From contig NZ_LT907975.1 in NCBI RefSeq assembly GCF_900217235.1, forward strand, positions 3,323,001-3,387,000: 64,000 nt of DNA, given 5' to 3'. The notes beneath the pieces were generated by a model that saw only the letters and a list, made by a program, of their open reading frames with translations, had not been told where the DNA came from and did no database searches. This document shows, piece after piece, positions 1-9,285 of the stretch (within the stretch, counting starts at the first letter, position 1; the number at the start of each line of letters is the position of its first letter). This stretch comes from Pseudodesulfovibrio profundus. GTDB taxonomy: Bacteria; Desulfobacterota; Desulfovibrionia; Desulfovibrionales; Desulfovibrionaceae. The translations under genes were made by a program, and so were the position numbers.

Positions 1-1103
1 CCACGATCGTCACAGCAGATGAGTCGCCGCGCTCCTTCTTCATGGTCGAATTGGGCCAGCTCCTCTACCCAAATTGGATTCATGAGTCGTGTATGCTGTC
101 CGTCCGCTTCATTCAGGTACAATCCGGTTCGCTTGAGTTGAACACCATTGTGACTCTGGTATGGGGTATGTTGATGCACTGGAGATCTGGACAGGTACTG
201 CAGGGCCAAGGGCGAAGTGACGCCGCAGTCCTTTTTGCAGGGAAAATTGCCACCGTGTTCAGCTACGAAGGTCGCTACCTTATTGCATGGGATCGGTTCC
301 GGGTACTGCGCCTTGGCTTCTTTAAAACGCTGTCCGTTGAGTCCGCACAGGAGATGCCCACCACCGTGCATCTCAATAAGACGCAGGAAGTATGAGATAT
401 TTGCCCCGATGATTCGCCAGGCTATAGCCAGGTGCTCTTCGGTCACGGACTGTTGGTTGAGCAGTGCGGAAAAAACCTTGCAGCCCCGTATGTAGGCAGG
501 ATTGGTTCTGAGAAAATCTTTTCGGCCCGAGGCATCATCGTGTGCCATGAAGTATTCAGACGCCAGGAACGACAGAGGGATGGTCTGCTGATGCTGGAGA
601 TTTGAGAGCTTGGGCGCGGCCTCGCTCCAGAACACGGGTGTTTGGTTGACTAAAGTCGTCGGAAGCTGTTTGGCAAAGGTAAATCCTTGAATTTTATGAT
701 CGAAGTCGAGTCGGCTTGGGGAACCGATATCTCCCCTAAAGGTTGTCTCAGGGATGATGAGTTCGAATCCAAGTCTATGGAAATGGACCTGGATACTGTG
801 TAGGGGCACTTGGTAGTAAGTGAGGACTTCCTCAATCTCTGGGGGGAGAAAGGGACTGACGAGGGCCGTGAATGGCTGAATTGTGCCCGGACGGTTCTCG
901 TGTGGCCAATCGAAAAATAAGTGCAAGTCACCCCAAATGCGTTTTGGCCTGACGACCTCCTCTAGTGGGTGAGAGTATGAATGGACGCTGAAAGCTTCCG
1001 CGCCTTGCTTAATCATAGCCGACCGGTTGGCCGGGTTATCAATGAAACACTTATAGAAATTATTGGCGAAAAGTGCGTAGCGGTGTCGAGGCGTATTCGT
1101 CAT
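1..1103 (-). CDS. Degenerate AEP primase-like protein (partial, runs off left edge)
   Basis: The reading frame is open from an ATG at 1103 to base 1 (about 367 codons), so the C-terminus lies outside the window. By eye it aligns with the first third of the plus-strand primase at 1560. Shared features are the GDL strand before motif I, the Gly-Phe-x-(I/L)-I-x-Pro strand of motif II, and a C-terminal cysteine group (C273, C289, C293 here; C304-C317 there). The metal-binding Asp of motif I is Phe63 and the motif II His is Glu114, so primase activity is unlikely. The last 50 or so visible residues (GLYL...NPIWV...CCDD) resemble the start of a DUF927-type helicase module, which suggests a primase-helicase architecture. 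No strong ribosome site precedes the ATG, so the start is uncertain. The fold is inferred from the paralogue; the role is unknown. Confidence 0.6.
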   Translation of the reverse strand, partial: MTNTPRHRYALFANNFYKCFIDNPANRSAMIKQGAEAFSVHSYSHPLEEVVRPKRIWGDLHLFFDWPHENRPGTIQPFTALVSPFLPPEIEEVLTYYQVPLHSIQVHFHRLGFELIIPETTFRGDIGSPSRLDFDHKIQGFTFAKQLPTTLVNQTPVFWSEAAPKLSNLQHQQTIPLSFLASEYFMAHDDASGRKDFLRTNPAYIRGCKVFSALLNQQSVTEEHLAIAWRIIGANISYFLRLIEMHGGGHLLCGLNGQRFKEAKAQYPEPIPCNKVATFVAEHGGNFPCKKDCGVTSPLALQYLSRSPVHQHTPYQSHNGVQLKRTGLYLNEADGQHTRLMNPIWVEELAQFDHEEGARRLICCDDR

Positions 1104-1258
1104 CGGCGTGTCTGTTTGATTTCATGGAATGTCATCAAGGGTTAGCATGCCATGCTCGTCCTTTTCAGGCAATGAATCACAGCTCAAGAATCCGCTTCAA
1201 ATAATTTTTCACAACGAGGTGACATCTTGTGAGAACAAATGAACACAGGAGGTTACAC

Positions 1259-1477
1259 GTGGACAATCTCAAACAAGAACTAATGGAACATCTGCCCCCG
1301 ATATTCGCTGGCCGCGCCGTGGACTCCCTGACCGGAAACGCCGTCAGATGGCGGACGATCCAGAACCTTCGGAGTCAGAAGAAGATCCCCGAAGAATGCT
1401 TTATGCGGCAGGGATCGCGAAAGACCTTGCTGGTCAGGGCACCGTTTGTGGAATGGTTCCTTCAACATATCAACTAG
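1259..1477 (+). CDS. Small excisionase/HTH-like DNA-binding protein
   Basis: This 72-residue protein is read from a GTG with an AGGAGG nine bases upstream; an earlier GTG at 1229 lacks such a site. The pattern (a Leu-Pro-Pro-x-Phe start, a Trp-Arg-Thr-Ile-Gln helix, a basic Arg-Lys stretch, then a Trp-Phe-Leu tail) is that of short winged-helix/excisionase-like proteins encoded next to phage and island replication genes. It lies between the two divergent primase-like genes, 82 bases before the primase-ATPase and separated from it by a hairpin terminator. A role in controlling the element is an inference. Confidence 0.5.
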   Translation: MDNLKQELMEHLPPIFAGRAVDSLTGNAVRWRTIQNLRSQKKIPEECFMRQGSRKTLLVRAPFVEWFLQHIN

Positions 1478-1503
1478 TGTCCGCCTTGAATAAAAGGCGT
1501 TCG

Positions 1504-1535
1504 AAAGGCCGGAGAGCAACGCTCCCCGGCCTTTT
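1504..1535 (+). terminator. Hairpin terminator after the small DNA-binding gene
   Basis: A GC-rich stem (AAAGGCCGG paired with CCGGCCTTT) with a loop of about 14 bases ends in a TTTT run, 27 bases after the small gene and 25 before the primase start. It could also act as an attenuator for the primase gene. Confidence 0.6.
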
Positions 1536-1559
1536 CAATTTGCAACAGGAGAAGATGTA

Positions 1560-4025
1560 ATGGAATTGGTCTATTACTGGGCCCCCTTGAACGGCGATAA
1601 GCCGGGGCCCTGGGAAAAGATTATGGCCTCTCAGGATGTTTTCGAGCTTGCGCGACAAAAGGGTGCAGCTTTTCTGTCGACCATGGCTTTTGAATACGAA
1701 CCTGAGAAGGACAAGGAAGAGCCTCGTCGGTATGGCGACCTTGTCATTGACTTTGATTGCAAAGATGACCCTGAACAAGCGCGTAAAGATTGCGTCATAT
1801 TCGTGAACCATTTGTTCGGGTACATGGTGCGGCCTGGAGAACTGCGGTACTGGATAACCGGCTCTAAAGGGTTTCATATAATAGTCCCATCGTATTTGTT
1901 CGGTGGCATCGAAGGTGACCCCTTGCTCCCTCAAATCTATGCAAGGATGGTGCAGTTCCTTACCGTGCGCATATGGCATGGTCAGCCTAATTCGGTGGAC
2001 ACCAGCATGTACTGTATGGGGAAAGGAAAGCTCCTGCGAATGGAGAATGTCCAGCGGCCCAATGGCATGTACAAAGTGCCCATCACGTGGGAAGAACTGT
2101 CGACACAGAGTTACGATGATCTGATCGAGCTTGCCAGGCAGCCGCGCCATATAGAAGTCGCCCCGCCTTCGTTGCGGTTGCCTCAGCCTTTGGCAAGCAT
2201 GTACCATTGGCATAAAACGCTGGTTCACAGGCCTCCCACAAATTGCCTTTTAAGTCCTGCCGATTTTATCATGAAGTGCAAATTCATTCGGTATTGCTCG
2301 GAAAATGCTGAAACTCTGGAAGAACCTCTCTGGCATGCCATGCTGTCCGTCCTGAAAGGGCTTGGCGATTTCGGCCATTGGATGAGCCACGAGCTGAGTT
2401 TGAGACATCCCGAATATACCCCCGCAGAAACGGACAAGAAGATCGAAAAGGTCGTACCGAATATGAGTTGCGATAAAATCCGGCAACTCTACGATTGCAG
2501 GTGCGACTGTGGCGTGCCGTTCCCCAGCATGATTTGGGCGACAGGCAAGGGCGCAGAAGGCGTCAAGCAAACTGAAGTCGAGCGGGTGTCAAACCTGATC
2601 GAGCCATTCGATTTCTACCCGGCGGAAGACGGCATGACTGTCTATGCAGACATCCATGTAAACGAGCACCGGGAAACGTATCGAGTGGATAGCTTCGAGT
2701 TCAAGAACCTGATCGGCTATCGCTACTATCAGGAAACAGGCAAGCATCTGAAATCGGCTGCTGCGCAGGATTTGATTCACTTCATCACTGCACGTGGGCT
2801 GTTTGGTGGTGCTGAAAAGCAAAAAGTGTTCACACGCATCGCCCATCTTGATGACGCGGTGTACATCGACTTGTGCGATGACCAATGGCGTGCCGTGGAG
2901 ATCACTGCGGGTGGGTGGAGAATCGTGACCAGCCCGCCGGTTCGTTTTCGTCGTGTCAAAGGCATGCTGCCCCTTCCTGAGCCCATGGAGGGCGGCTCGG
3001 TCGCTGAAATACGGAAGCTCCTGAACATCGGGCAGGAAGATGCTCTCCTGGTCGAGGCGTGGTTGCTGGGCATACTGTCGCCTGGGCCGTATCCTGTGCT
3101 GATCCTGGAAGGCGAGCAGGGCTCGGCCAAGAGCAGTACAACTCGTCTGCTGCGGATGTTACTCGATCCGTCGGTTGCACCCACTCGGGCGGCACCCCGT
3201 AATGAGCAGGATTTGATCATCTCCGCAAACAACTCCTGGATCGTGACTCTGGACAACCTCTCTGGGGTGCCGGTTTGGCTATCGGATGCCCTGTGCCGCA
3301 TGGCTACAGGTGGCAGTTTCTCAGCCCGGAAGCTGTTCACCAACGATGAAGAGGCTCTGTTCACGATTATGCGTCCCATCGTCCTCAATGGGATTGATCA
3401 GGTCGCAGACCGTCATGATCTGGCTGATCGGAGTCTCCGAGTCACTCTGCCGGTGATAAAACCTGAAAACAGGCTGACGGAATCGGAGTTGTCGCTGGCA
3501 ATCGATGCAGCCGCTCCCAAAATACTAGGTGGTCTGTGTGATGGCGTCGTGTGCGCTCTGAAGAACAGACAGAGCATCCAGGTCGAAAACCCGCCAAGGA
3601 TGGCGGACTTCACCCACTGGTGCGTGGCGGCTGAAGAGGCCATGCACTGGGAGACGGGAGAGTTTCTGGAAGCCTATGGAAGCAATCAGGATGAGTCCAT
3701 TGAACGCGCTCTGGAATCAGATCATGTCGCCAACGCGATCATTACGCTGATGTCCGGCGTTTTTGATTGGGAAGGAACGCCTACCGAACTGCTTAAGGCT
3801 CTTGAAAACGTTGTGGATGAGCGCGTCACCAGACTGAAGCTATGGCCACAAGTGCCAGCTGCATTAGGCAAGCGACTGACACGCTGTAAGGGCTTCCTTC
3901 GAAGCTCTGGAATTAACGTCAATCAACAGAGAGGAGGAGAACGTCTCATCACCATAACCAATGAAAAGATCGCTCCTACTGCAAGCTCCAATGTGAGCAT
4001 CAGCAATGGAGTGTTCTTCGGATAA
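1560..4025 (+). CDS. AEP-type primase fused to P-loop ATPase/helicase
   Basis: The 821-residue protein starts at an ATG preceded by CAGGAG. The N-terminal domain carries archaeo-eukaryotic primase signatures: motif I with D64-x-D66 after a Gly-Asp-Leu strand, motif II Ser-Lys-Gly-Phe-His (H106), and a motif III-like region with D147 and R160. A cysteine group (C304, C313, C315, C317) ends the primase part and may bind zinc. The C-terminal half has a Walker A, GEQGSAKS at residues 518-525, followed by a Walker B-like TLDN strand and an Asn-Gly sensor segment, as in replicative helicases of phages and integrative elements. It probably primes and unwinds DNA for a mobile element or takes part in a defence system. 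No integrase is present in the window to decide between these. Confidence 0.75.
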   Translation: MELVYYWAPLNGDKPGPWEKIMASQDVFELARQKGAAFLSTMAFEYEPEKDKEEPRRYGDLVIDFDCKDDPEQARKDCVIFVNHLFGYMVRPGELRYWITGSKGFHIIVPSYLFGGIEGDPLLPQIYARMVQFLTVRIWHGQPNSVDTSMYCMGKGKLLRMENVQRPNGMYKVPITWEELSTQSYDDLIELARQPRHIEVAPPSLRLPQPLASMYHWHKTLVHRPPTNCLLSPADFIMKCKFIRYCSENAETLEEPLWHAMLSVLKGLGDFGHWMSHELSLRHPEYTPAETDKKIEKVVPNMSCDKIRQLYDCRCDCGVPFPSMIWATGKGAEGVKQTEVERVSNLIEPFDFYPAEDGMTVYADIHVNEHRETYRVDSFEFKNLIGYRYYQETGKHLKSAAAQDLIHFITARGLFGGAEKQKVFTRIAHLDDAVYIDLCDDQWRAVEITAGGWRIVTSPPVRFRRVKGMLPLPEPMEGGSVAEIRKLLNIGQEDALLVEAWLLGILSPGPYPVLILEGEQGSAKSSTTRLLRMLLDPSVAPTRAAPRNEQDLIISANNSWIVTLDNLSGVPVWLSDALCRMATGGSFSARKLFTNDEEALFTIMRPIVLNGIDQVADRHDLADRSLRVTLPVIKPENRLTESELSLAIDAAAPKILGGLCDGVVCALKNRQSIQVENPPRMADFTHWCVAAEEAMHWETGEFLEAYGSNQDESIERALESDHVANAIITLMSGVFDWEGTPTELLKALENVVDERVTRLKLWPQVPAALGKRLTRCKGFLRSSGINVNQQRGGERLITITNEKIAPTASSNVSISNGVFFG

Positions 4026-4032
4026 AAAACTT

Positions 4033-4068
4033 GGGCAGTCTGGGGATACTCCCAGACTGCCCGTTTTT
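4033..4068 (+). terminator. Rho-independent terminator of the primase gene
   Basis: A perfect 12-bp stem (GGGCAGTCTGGG / CCCAGACTGCCC) with a six-base loop is followed by GTTTTT, eight bases after the stop codon. An A-run precedes the stem, so it may work in both directions. Confidence 0.85.
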
Positions 4069-4317
4069 CGATGGCAGTTCGGGCGGCTGAGGCGGGACAT
4101 AACACGTTTAATTTTCATTACATGATTGGTAGGACAGATCATGCCTTTTTTTTGCATTGGCAAATTGTCAAACCAATTACGTTATTCCCGCCCCTACTGC
4201 CGTAACCGCCAAATATTGAAGTCTGTTCAAATCAATTGAAATATTTTATATCCTTTGCGCAAGGCAGGGGGCTTTAGCTCCTGCATAAGATCGTAGTGAA
4301 CAAAGGTATGGCCCCCA

Positions 4318-4980
4318 ATGAAACAAGATAAGAATATAGCACTCTTCATCGCTCAAAAGGTATTTGCCGAATTGGTATACGACGTACAAAGCCTTGAGGG
4401 GATGCCATTCACCATGCCCGAGGTTCAGACGTATCTCCAGGGTGTTACTGTCGGCGGGCACAAGGTTTCAGATGTTGAAAAGCTCAAACAGCAAAAGCTT
4501 GGCTGGGAACTCCTCATCGAGATGGTCAAGGAAGACACTTTCACCCTGACCAAAGAAACAGCCTGCGCAATCCAAAAGGTGATTGGCCATGGCGAAGCCC
4601 TAGACCCTGGAATGTTCCGAACAGCCCAGGTTGGCATTGCCGGAACCGAGTATAAGCCGCCCCGAGCCGACGAACTCGATAAACTTTTCAAAAGCGTGAT
4701 CAGCGACCTCTTGAAGCTTAAGGACGTGCGCGAGCAGGCTTATCGCCTGCATCTCGACTTTGCCCGAAGTCAGTTCTTCTGGGACGGCAACAAGCGTACC
4801 GGCCTGCTTATGCTCAATGGGCACCTGATGAGCAATGGCTATTGTCCGCTCTCTATCCCCGCCAAGCGGCTGACCGAATACAATGCCGGTATGATTCGCT
4901 TCTACGAAAGCGGTGAATATAATGAAATGATGGCGTTCCTGAAGGAGTGCCATGAAGCGATGTACGGGCGGTTCGAGTAG
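4318..4980 (+). CDS. Fic-fold protein with catalytic His replaced by Gln
   Basis: The 220-residue protein has the Fic layout. An N-terminal helix with a Ser-Leu-Glu-Gly segment resembles the usual inhibitory motif. A Pro-Glu-Val-Gln-Thr-x-Leu block and a Val-Gly-Gly-His stretch follow. The active-site loop reads S-Q-F-F-W-D-G-N-K-R-T-G around residues 151-162. Where Fic AMP-transferases have His-Pro-Phe-x-x-Gly-Asn, this has Q152-F153-F154, so the base needed for AMP transfer is missing although the phosphate-binding GNKR is kept. The inhibitory motif also lacks its first Ser/Thr. It may be an inactive or repurposed Fic. The next gene starts eight bases after its stop, so the two are probably one operon. 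Confidence 0.75.
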   Translation: MKQDKNIALFIAQKVFAELVYDVQSLEGMPFTMPEVQTYLQGVTVGGHKVSDVEKLKQQKLGWELLIEMVKEDTFTLTKETACAIQKVIGHGEALDPGMFRTAQVGIAGTEYKPPRADELDKLFKSVISDLLKLKDVREQAYRLHLDFARSQFFWDGNKRTGLLMLNGHLMSNGYCPLSIPAKRLTEYNAGMIRFYESGEYNEMMAFLKECHEAMYGRFE

Positions 4981-4988
4981 GAGGAGTC

Positions 4989-5597
4989 ATGCTTGAGGAT
5001 GTTGAAGTAAACATTCCCGAATACTTCCGGTTCATGGCCGAATACGCCGGGCCAATGGCGCTGAAACTTTCCCAACGGCTCCACGGTAAACCCGATTGTT
5101 TTGACTACGACGAACATGCTGCCATTGACTGTCCCGCATTCATCAATGAAAAGCTGGCCGACATGCAGGAATACGTCCCGGATGTCGTCGAAGCGATTAA
5201 TTCCCTGGGCAGGAGTGTTTCCGAGTACGAGATTCTGAACGCCTTCGAAGATATCGACCGGGCTTGCGATCCGATCCTCACGAGCATGGACGAGGTCAAA
5301 TGCGCCTTGTTCGAGGATGTGGAAGAGGCCAAGCCCCTCCTGCTCAACGTCATGGGGCGTGTCATTCAGGATGTCGCTCTCATGCTCCAGCAGTTGCACC
5401 AAGCAGTCCTCACTCCGGAGCACTGCATCGAAGATTACGAAGACAGTCTCGTGATGGATCTCACTGTTGAATTTCGCATTGATGAAGAAATGGCCGCACT
5501 CGAAGCCTGGGCCAATAGGCAAAACCGGACATCAGGCGGCGGCTGGGGAGGCCTGCTGGGCGCTTTCGGTCTGGGGTGGTGGATGGCTTCAGATTAA
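4989..5597 (+). CDS. Hypothetical acidic protein, partner of the Fic-like gene
   Basis: I do not recognise this 202-residue protein. It is strongly acidic and predicted mostly helical, and ends in a tail rich in glycine and tryptophan (about residues 183-202). A GAGGAG site stands just before its ATG, and it follows the Fic-like gene by eight bases, which suggests co-expression. An antitoxin or target role is possible but rests only on position. Its 3' end overlaps the convergent DUF6933 gene by four bases. Confidence 0.55.
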   Translation: MLEDVEVNIPEYFRFMAEYAGPMALKLSQRLHGKPDCFDYDEHAAIDCPAFINEKLADMQEYVPDVVEAINSLGRSVSEYEILNAFEDIDRACDPILTSMDEVKCALFEDVEEAKPLLLNVMGRVIQDVALMLQQLHQAVLTPEHCIEDYEDSLVMDLTVEFRIDEEMAALEAWANRQNRTSGGGWGGLLGAFGLGWWMASD

Positions 5598-6118
5598 CCG
5601 GCCCGATCAATCATTTTCAGCATTTCCCTGCCTGGAAACACGACACCCTTCAAATCCTTTCCTTGGCATGGCGTCTCATTGAGAAAAGTGACTAACCAAC
5701 GATATTCTTCTTCAGTTTCGGGCAGCCGTCCGAATCTAGCTTTCAGGATATAGTCGATCCCCACTTTCAGATCATTCAGCGTCCCGAGCACGCTGCGATT
5801 GTGCGTCTTGTGATACGAAAATCCACCGAGCAGCAGCTTGGCCTGGGCGATTTGCGCCGGGTTGGCGTTCATGTAGCCCAAGGTCCGCTCGCAGTGGTGG
5901 ATGAATACTTTCTGGAAGTTGGCAAAATCCTTTTTCACCATGCCGGGGATGAACAAAGTGAAGCGCGTTTCATCGTTGACCAGCAACACGCACTTTCGCC
6001 GGAACAGATGAATGAGGTTGCCATGCCAGCCGAGGAAACCACGCACGTCAGGAGCATCGGCCAACGGCTCGGAGGTCAGCTCCTTGGCGAGCTTTTGAGT
6101 GCAGCAGATGTAGGGCAT
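5594..6118 (-). CDS. DUF6933 family protein, last gene of the type I RM operon
   Basis: The 174-residue protein opens with the Tyr-Ile-x-Cys-Thr-x-Lys-Leu-x-Lys-Glu-Leu block that I associate with the DUF6933 family, whose function is not established. It starts ten bases after the hsdR stop with GAGG upstream, so it is probably translated with the restriction genes. A Trp-His segment and a Phe-x-Pro-Gly-Met motif are visible. There are no membrane segments. A link to restriction is inferred from position only. Confidence 0.6.
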   Translation of the reverse strand: MPYICCTQKLAKELTSEPLADAPDVRGFLGWHGNLIHLFRRKCVLLVNDETRFTLFIPGMVKKDFANFQKVFIHHCERTLGYMNANPAQIAQAKLLLGGFSYHKTHNRSVLGTLNDLKVGIDYILKARFGRLPETEEEYRWLVTFLNETPCQGKDLKGVVFPGREMLKMIDRAG

Positions 6119-6127
6119 ACCCGTCCT

Positions 6128-9100
6128 CTAAGCCGCCTCACTCCAGTCATCCGCCAAACTCTCGGCCTGACGCAGTACTTCAGCCACCGCTTCCTTCTGG
6201 GCGTCCGGCGGATACTTGTATTTCTTCAGGATCCGGCGAACCAGATTTCGCATCTTGGCCCGGACTGAATCCTTATGCTGCCAGTCGACGGTCACATTCT
6301 TCCGCAGCTTTTCGGTCAACTCCTTGGCGATCTTCTTGAGGATGTCATCGCCCAGTTCTCGCACGGCGGATTCGTTTTCTTCCAAGGCGTCATAGAAAGC
6401 CAACTCGCTTTGGTTGAGTCCGAGCTTGTCGCCACGCTTGAGGGCTTCGTTGAAGTCCTTGGCCATCTGGATCAGCTCTTCGATTACCTGGGCGGTCTCA
6501 ATGGCTCGATTGCGGTATTTGAGCAGAGACTCCTGCAGGCGCTCAGAGAACTTCCGCTCCTGCGTCGTATTACGGCGAGAACGGGCGCTGATTTCATCCC
6601 TGAGCAACTTTTCCAGCAATTCGACAGCGAGGTTGCGGTGCTCCATGTTGCGGACGTCGTCGAGGAATTCTTCAGACAAAATGGAAATGTCCGGTTTGTC
6701 GAGTCCCGCCAACGCGAAAACATCATCCACGCCTTCAGGGACAACAGCGCGGGCGAGAAGCTGGTTCAGGACGGCGTCCTTTTCCTGCCGTGTCTGCTTG
6801 CCCTTGGTGGCGGTTGTCTTGGCGATGAAAATCTTAACGGCCTGGAAGAAGGTGATCTCATCACGGAGAGCCATGGCTTCGTCCAGAGTTCCGCAGAGGG
6901 ATTGGGCGCGAGTCATAGCTACCACGACGTCGAAGAACTCCTTCTTGCGCTCCTCGGTCTCGACAACAAAGTCGGCAGCAGACGGCAGGAGCTCGACAGC
7001 CTTGCTTTTGTAGGCGGAGTAATCAAACTTGTGGAAGATATCGCGTGCGGTCTGGAGCTTCTCCTTGAGCACGTAAAACGCCTCATACACATCAACCGTG
7101 GGCTGACCGCCACGGCCACTGCTTTGGGTGTATGTGTGGAGTGCGTTCTTCAATTCGCTGGCAATGCCAATGTAATCGACGACCAGACCGCCTTGCTTGC
7201 CCTTGAACACGCGGTTCACGCGAGCGATGGCCTGCATGAGGTTGTGCCCCTTCATGGGCTTGTCGACGTACATGGTGTGGGCGCACGGTGCGTCGAAGCC
7301 GGTCAGCCACATGTCGCGGACAATGACTATCTTCAGTGGATCGTCGAGGTCCTTGAAACGCTTCTCCAAGGCCTTTTTCTGCGACTTGCTGTAATGGTGG
7401 GCCTGTAGCTCCTGCCGGTCAGACGCACTGGCGGTCATGATGATACGGATAGCCCCATCAGATGGATCGTAGGTATCGTTTGCCAATCGTCCCCCTGCCC
7501 AGTGCGGACGCAATTTCACGAGCGCATCGAACATCTGCACGCAGATATCACGGCTCATGCAGACAATCATGGCCTTGCCGTCCACGACCTCCAGGCGGGC
7601 TTCGAAGTGATCAACCAAGTCCTCGGCTACTTGTCGGATACGCGGTTCAGCCCCAACAAGCTTGGCCAGGGCAGCCCACTTGCCCTTGGTTTTTTCGGCT
7701 TGAGATGTCTCCTCATCCTCCGTTACTTCGTCTACTTTTTCGTCGATTTGCGGCAACTCATCCTCGTTGAGGTTGAGCTTGGCTAAGCGGCTTTCGTAGA
7801 AGATCGGGACGGTCGCGCCATCAAGTTGGGCCTGCTCGATGTCGTATACGCTGACATAGTCGCCAAACACTGCTTGGGTGTTCTTGTCCTCTTCGGATAT
7901 GGGCGTGCCGGTGAAGCCGGTGAACGTGGCATTTGGCAGAGCATCACGCATGTGCTGGGCATACCCGGCAACGAACGCATTACGCTTTTCGTCAAGCTTG
8001 GCCCTGAAGCCGTATTGGGAACGGTGACACTCGTCGGCAATGACGATGATGTTTCGACGGTCGGACAGGACCGGGAACGTGGTCTCATCCTTATCCAGGG
8101 AAAATTTCTGAATGGTGGTGAAGACAATGCCGCCGGACTGCTTCTCGTTGAGGATCTGACGAAGCGCTCCTCGATCATCCGCCTGTATCGGACTGTCGGC
8201 CAGCAGATCTCCTGCCTTGCAGAACGTTTCGTAGAGTTGTCCGTCCAGATCGTTTCGGTCCGTAATGACAACGAGGGTCGGGTTGGCCAGTTCGGGATGG
8301 CGGATGAGCTTTCCGGCGAGGCAGCACATGGAGATGGATTTACCGGAACCCTGAGTATGCCAGATGACGCCGCCGCGTCCTTTCAGCTCGTTCGGTGCGT
8401 GCTCGGAAGCCGCTTTCACGGCTGCGGCCACGGCTTGACGCACACCATGGAACTGGTGGTAGCTGGCGATCTTCTTGATGGTGCTGGAGTCGTCCGCCTC
8501 GAACAGAACGAAATCGCGGATGTATTCCAGGAGCAGCGTCCTGTCGAAGAAGCCTTTCACAATGCCCTTGAGTTCATACTCGAAGGACGGGCGGTCTTCT
8601 TCCGACTTCACGGTTCGCCACGGCAAGAACCACTCTCGGTTGGCGGTCAGCGACCCCACCCGAGCCTGAATGCCATCAGAGGCCACCAAAGCCTCGTTGA
8701 ACACGGCAAGATCAACCAATTCCTGCTTATAGGTCTGGAGTTGATGAAACGCCTCGTCCACGCCCACGTCCTCTTTGATAGGGGATTTCAACTCAATGAC
8801 GGCCAGCGGCAGACCGTTGATGTAGATGATCAGGTCGGGACGGCGATTGCCCTTGCTCCCCCGGATGGTGAGCTGATCCACAGCCCAGAATGTGTTGGCG
8901 TTCATATCGTTAAAATCGATGAGAAATGCCTTGTCTTCGACGTTCTCCCCATCCCGCTTGTAACTGACGTCCACGCCCTCACGGAGCAACCGGTGAAACT
9001 CCTGATTCGCCTTGACCGTGACCGGATGGGAAAGCTTTTGGAGCTGGTGGAGAACATCATCAACGGTGCCCGCCGGAAGTTGCGGATTAATACGCTCAAT

Positions 9101-9259
9101 GGCCGATCGAAGTGGTTCCACCAGAAGCACGTCATCCAACCGCGCTCGCGACCCGCTTCCGTCCAACTCCGGATTCAAGTCCGGTCCGTGAACATGTTCA
9201 TAACCTTCTTCTTCAAACCAACTGATGGCGAGTTTTTCGAGAGCGTCTTCGTTAATCAT
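6128..9259 (-). CDS. hsdR: Type I restriction endonuclease, R (motor/nuclease) subunit
   Basis: The 1043-residue protein carries the HsdR nuclease motif near the N-terminus (Pro-Asp-Leu-Ile...Ile-Glu-Leu-Lys), a Walker A in the His-Thr-Gln-Gly-Ser-Gly-Lys-Ser segment around residue 300, a DECH box (Ile-Ala-Asp-Glu-Cys-His) and later SF2 motifs including the Asp-x-Trp-Leu-Thr-Gly-Phe-Asp-Ala-Pro block. It would translocate and cut DNA once bound to M and S subunits. The frame is intact and of normal length. The start lies 26 bases after the hsdS stop. Because hsdS is interrupted, the complex probably cannot form with the original specificity. Confidence 0.95.
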   Translation of the reverse strand: MINEDALEKLAISWFEEEGYEHVHGPDLNPELDGSGSRARLDDVLLVEPLRSAIERINPQLPAGTVDDVLHQLQKLSHPVTVKANQEFHRLLREGVDVSYKRDGENVEDKAFLIDFNDMNANTFWAVDQLTIRGSKGNRRPDLIIYINGLPLAVIELKSPIKEDVGVDEAFHQLQTYKQELVDLAVFNEALVASDGIQARVGSLTANREWFLPWRTVKSEEDRPSFEYELKGIVKGFFDRTLLLEYIRDFVLFEADDSSTIKKIASYHQFHGVRQAVAAAVKAASEHAPNELKGRGGVIWHTQGSGKSISMCCLAGKLIRHPELANPTLVVITDRNDLDGQLYETFCKAGDLLADSPIQADDRGALRQILNEKQSGGIVFTTIQKFSLDKDETTFPVLSDRRNIIVIADECHRSQYGFRAKLDEKRNAFVAGYAQHMRDALPNATFTGFTGTPISEEDKNTQAVFGDYVSVYDIEQAQLDGATVPIFYESRLAKLNLNEDELPQIDEKVDEVTEDEETSQAEKTKGKWAALAKLVGAEPRIRQVAEDLVDHFEARLEVVDGKAMIVCMSRDICVQMFDALVKLRPHWAGGRLANDTYDPSDGAIRIIMTASASDRQELQAHHYSKSQKKALEKRFKDLDDPLKIVIVRDMWLTGFDAPCAHTMYVDKPMKGHNLMQAIARVNRVFKGKQGGLVVDYIGIASELKNALHTYTQSSGRGGQPTVDVYEAFYVLKEKLQTARDIFHKFDYSAYKSKAVELLPSAADFVVETEERKKEFFDVVVAMTRAQSLCGTLDEAMALRDEITFFQAVKIFIAKTTATKGKQTRQEKDAVLNQLLARAVVPEGVDDVFALAGLDKPDISILSEEFLDDVRNMEHRNLAVELLEKLLRDEISARSRRNTTQERKFSERLQESLLKYRNRAIETAQVIEELIQMAKDFNEALKRGDKLGLNQSELAFYDALEENESAVRELGDDILKKIAKELTEKLRKNVTVDWQHKDSVRAKMRNLVRRILKKYKYPPDAQKEAVAEVLRQAESLADDWSEAA

Positions 9260-9285
9260 GGGGGAGCTACCGTGGATGTCAGAGG

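Noticed and set aside
768-785. tRNA T-loop-like GTTCGAATCC sequence
   Set aside because: It lies inside the minus-strand primase-like coding frame and no cloverleaf stems surround it.
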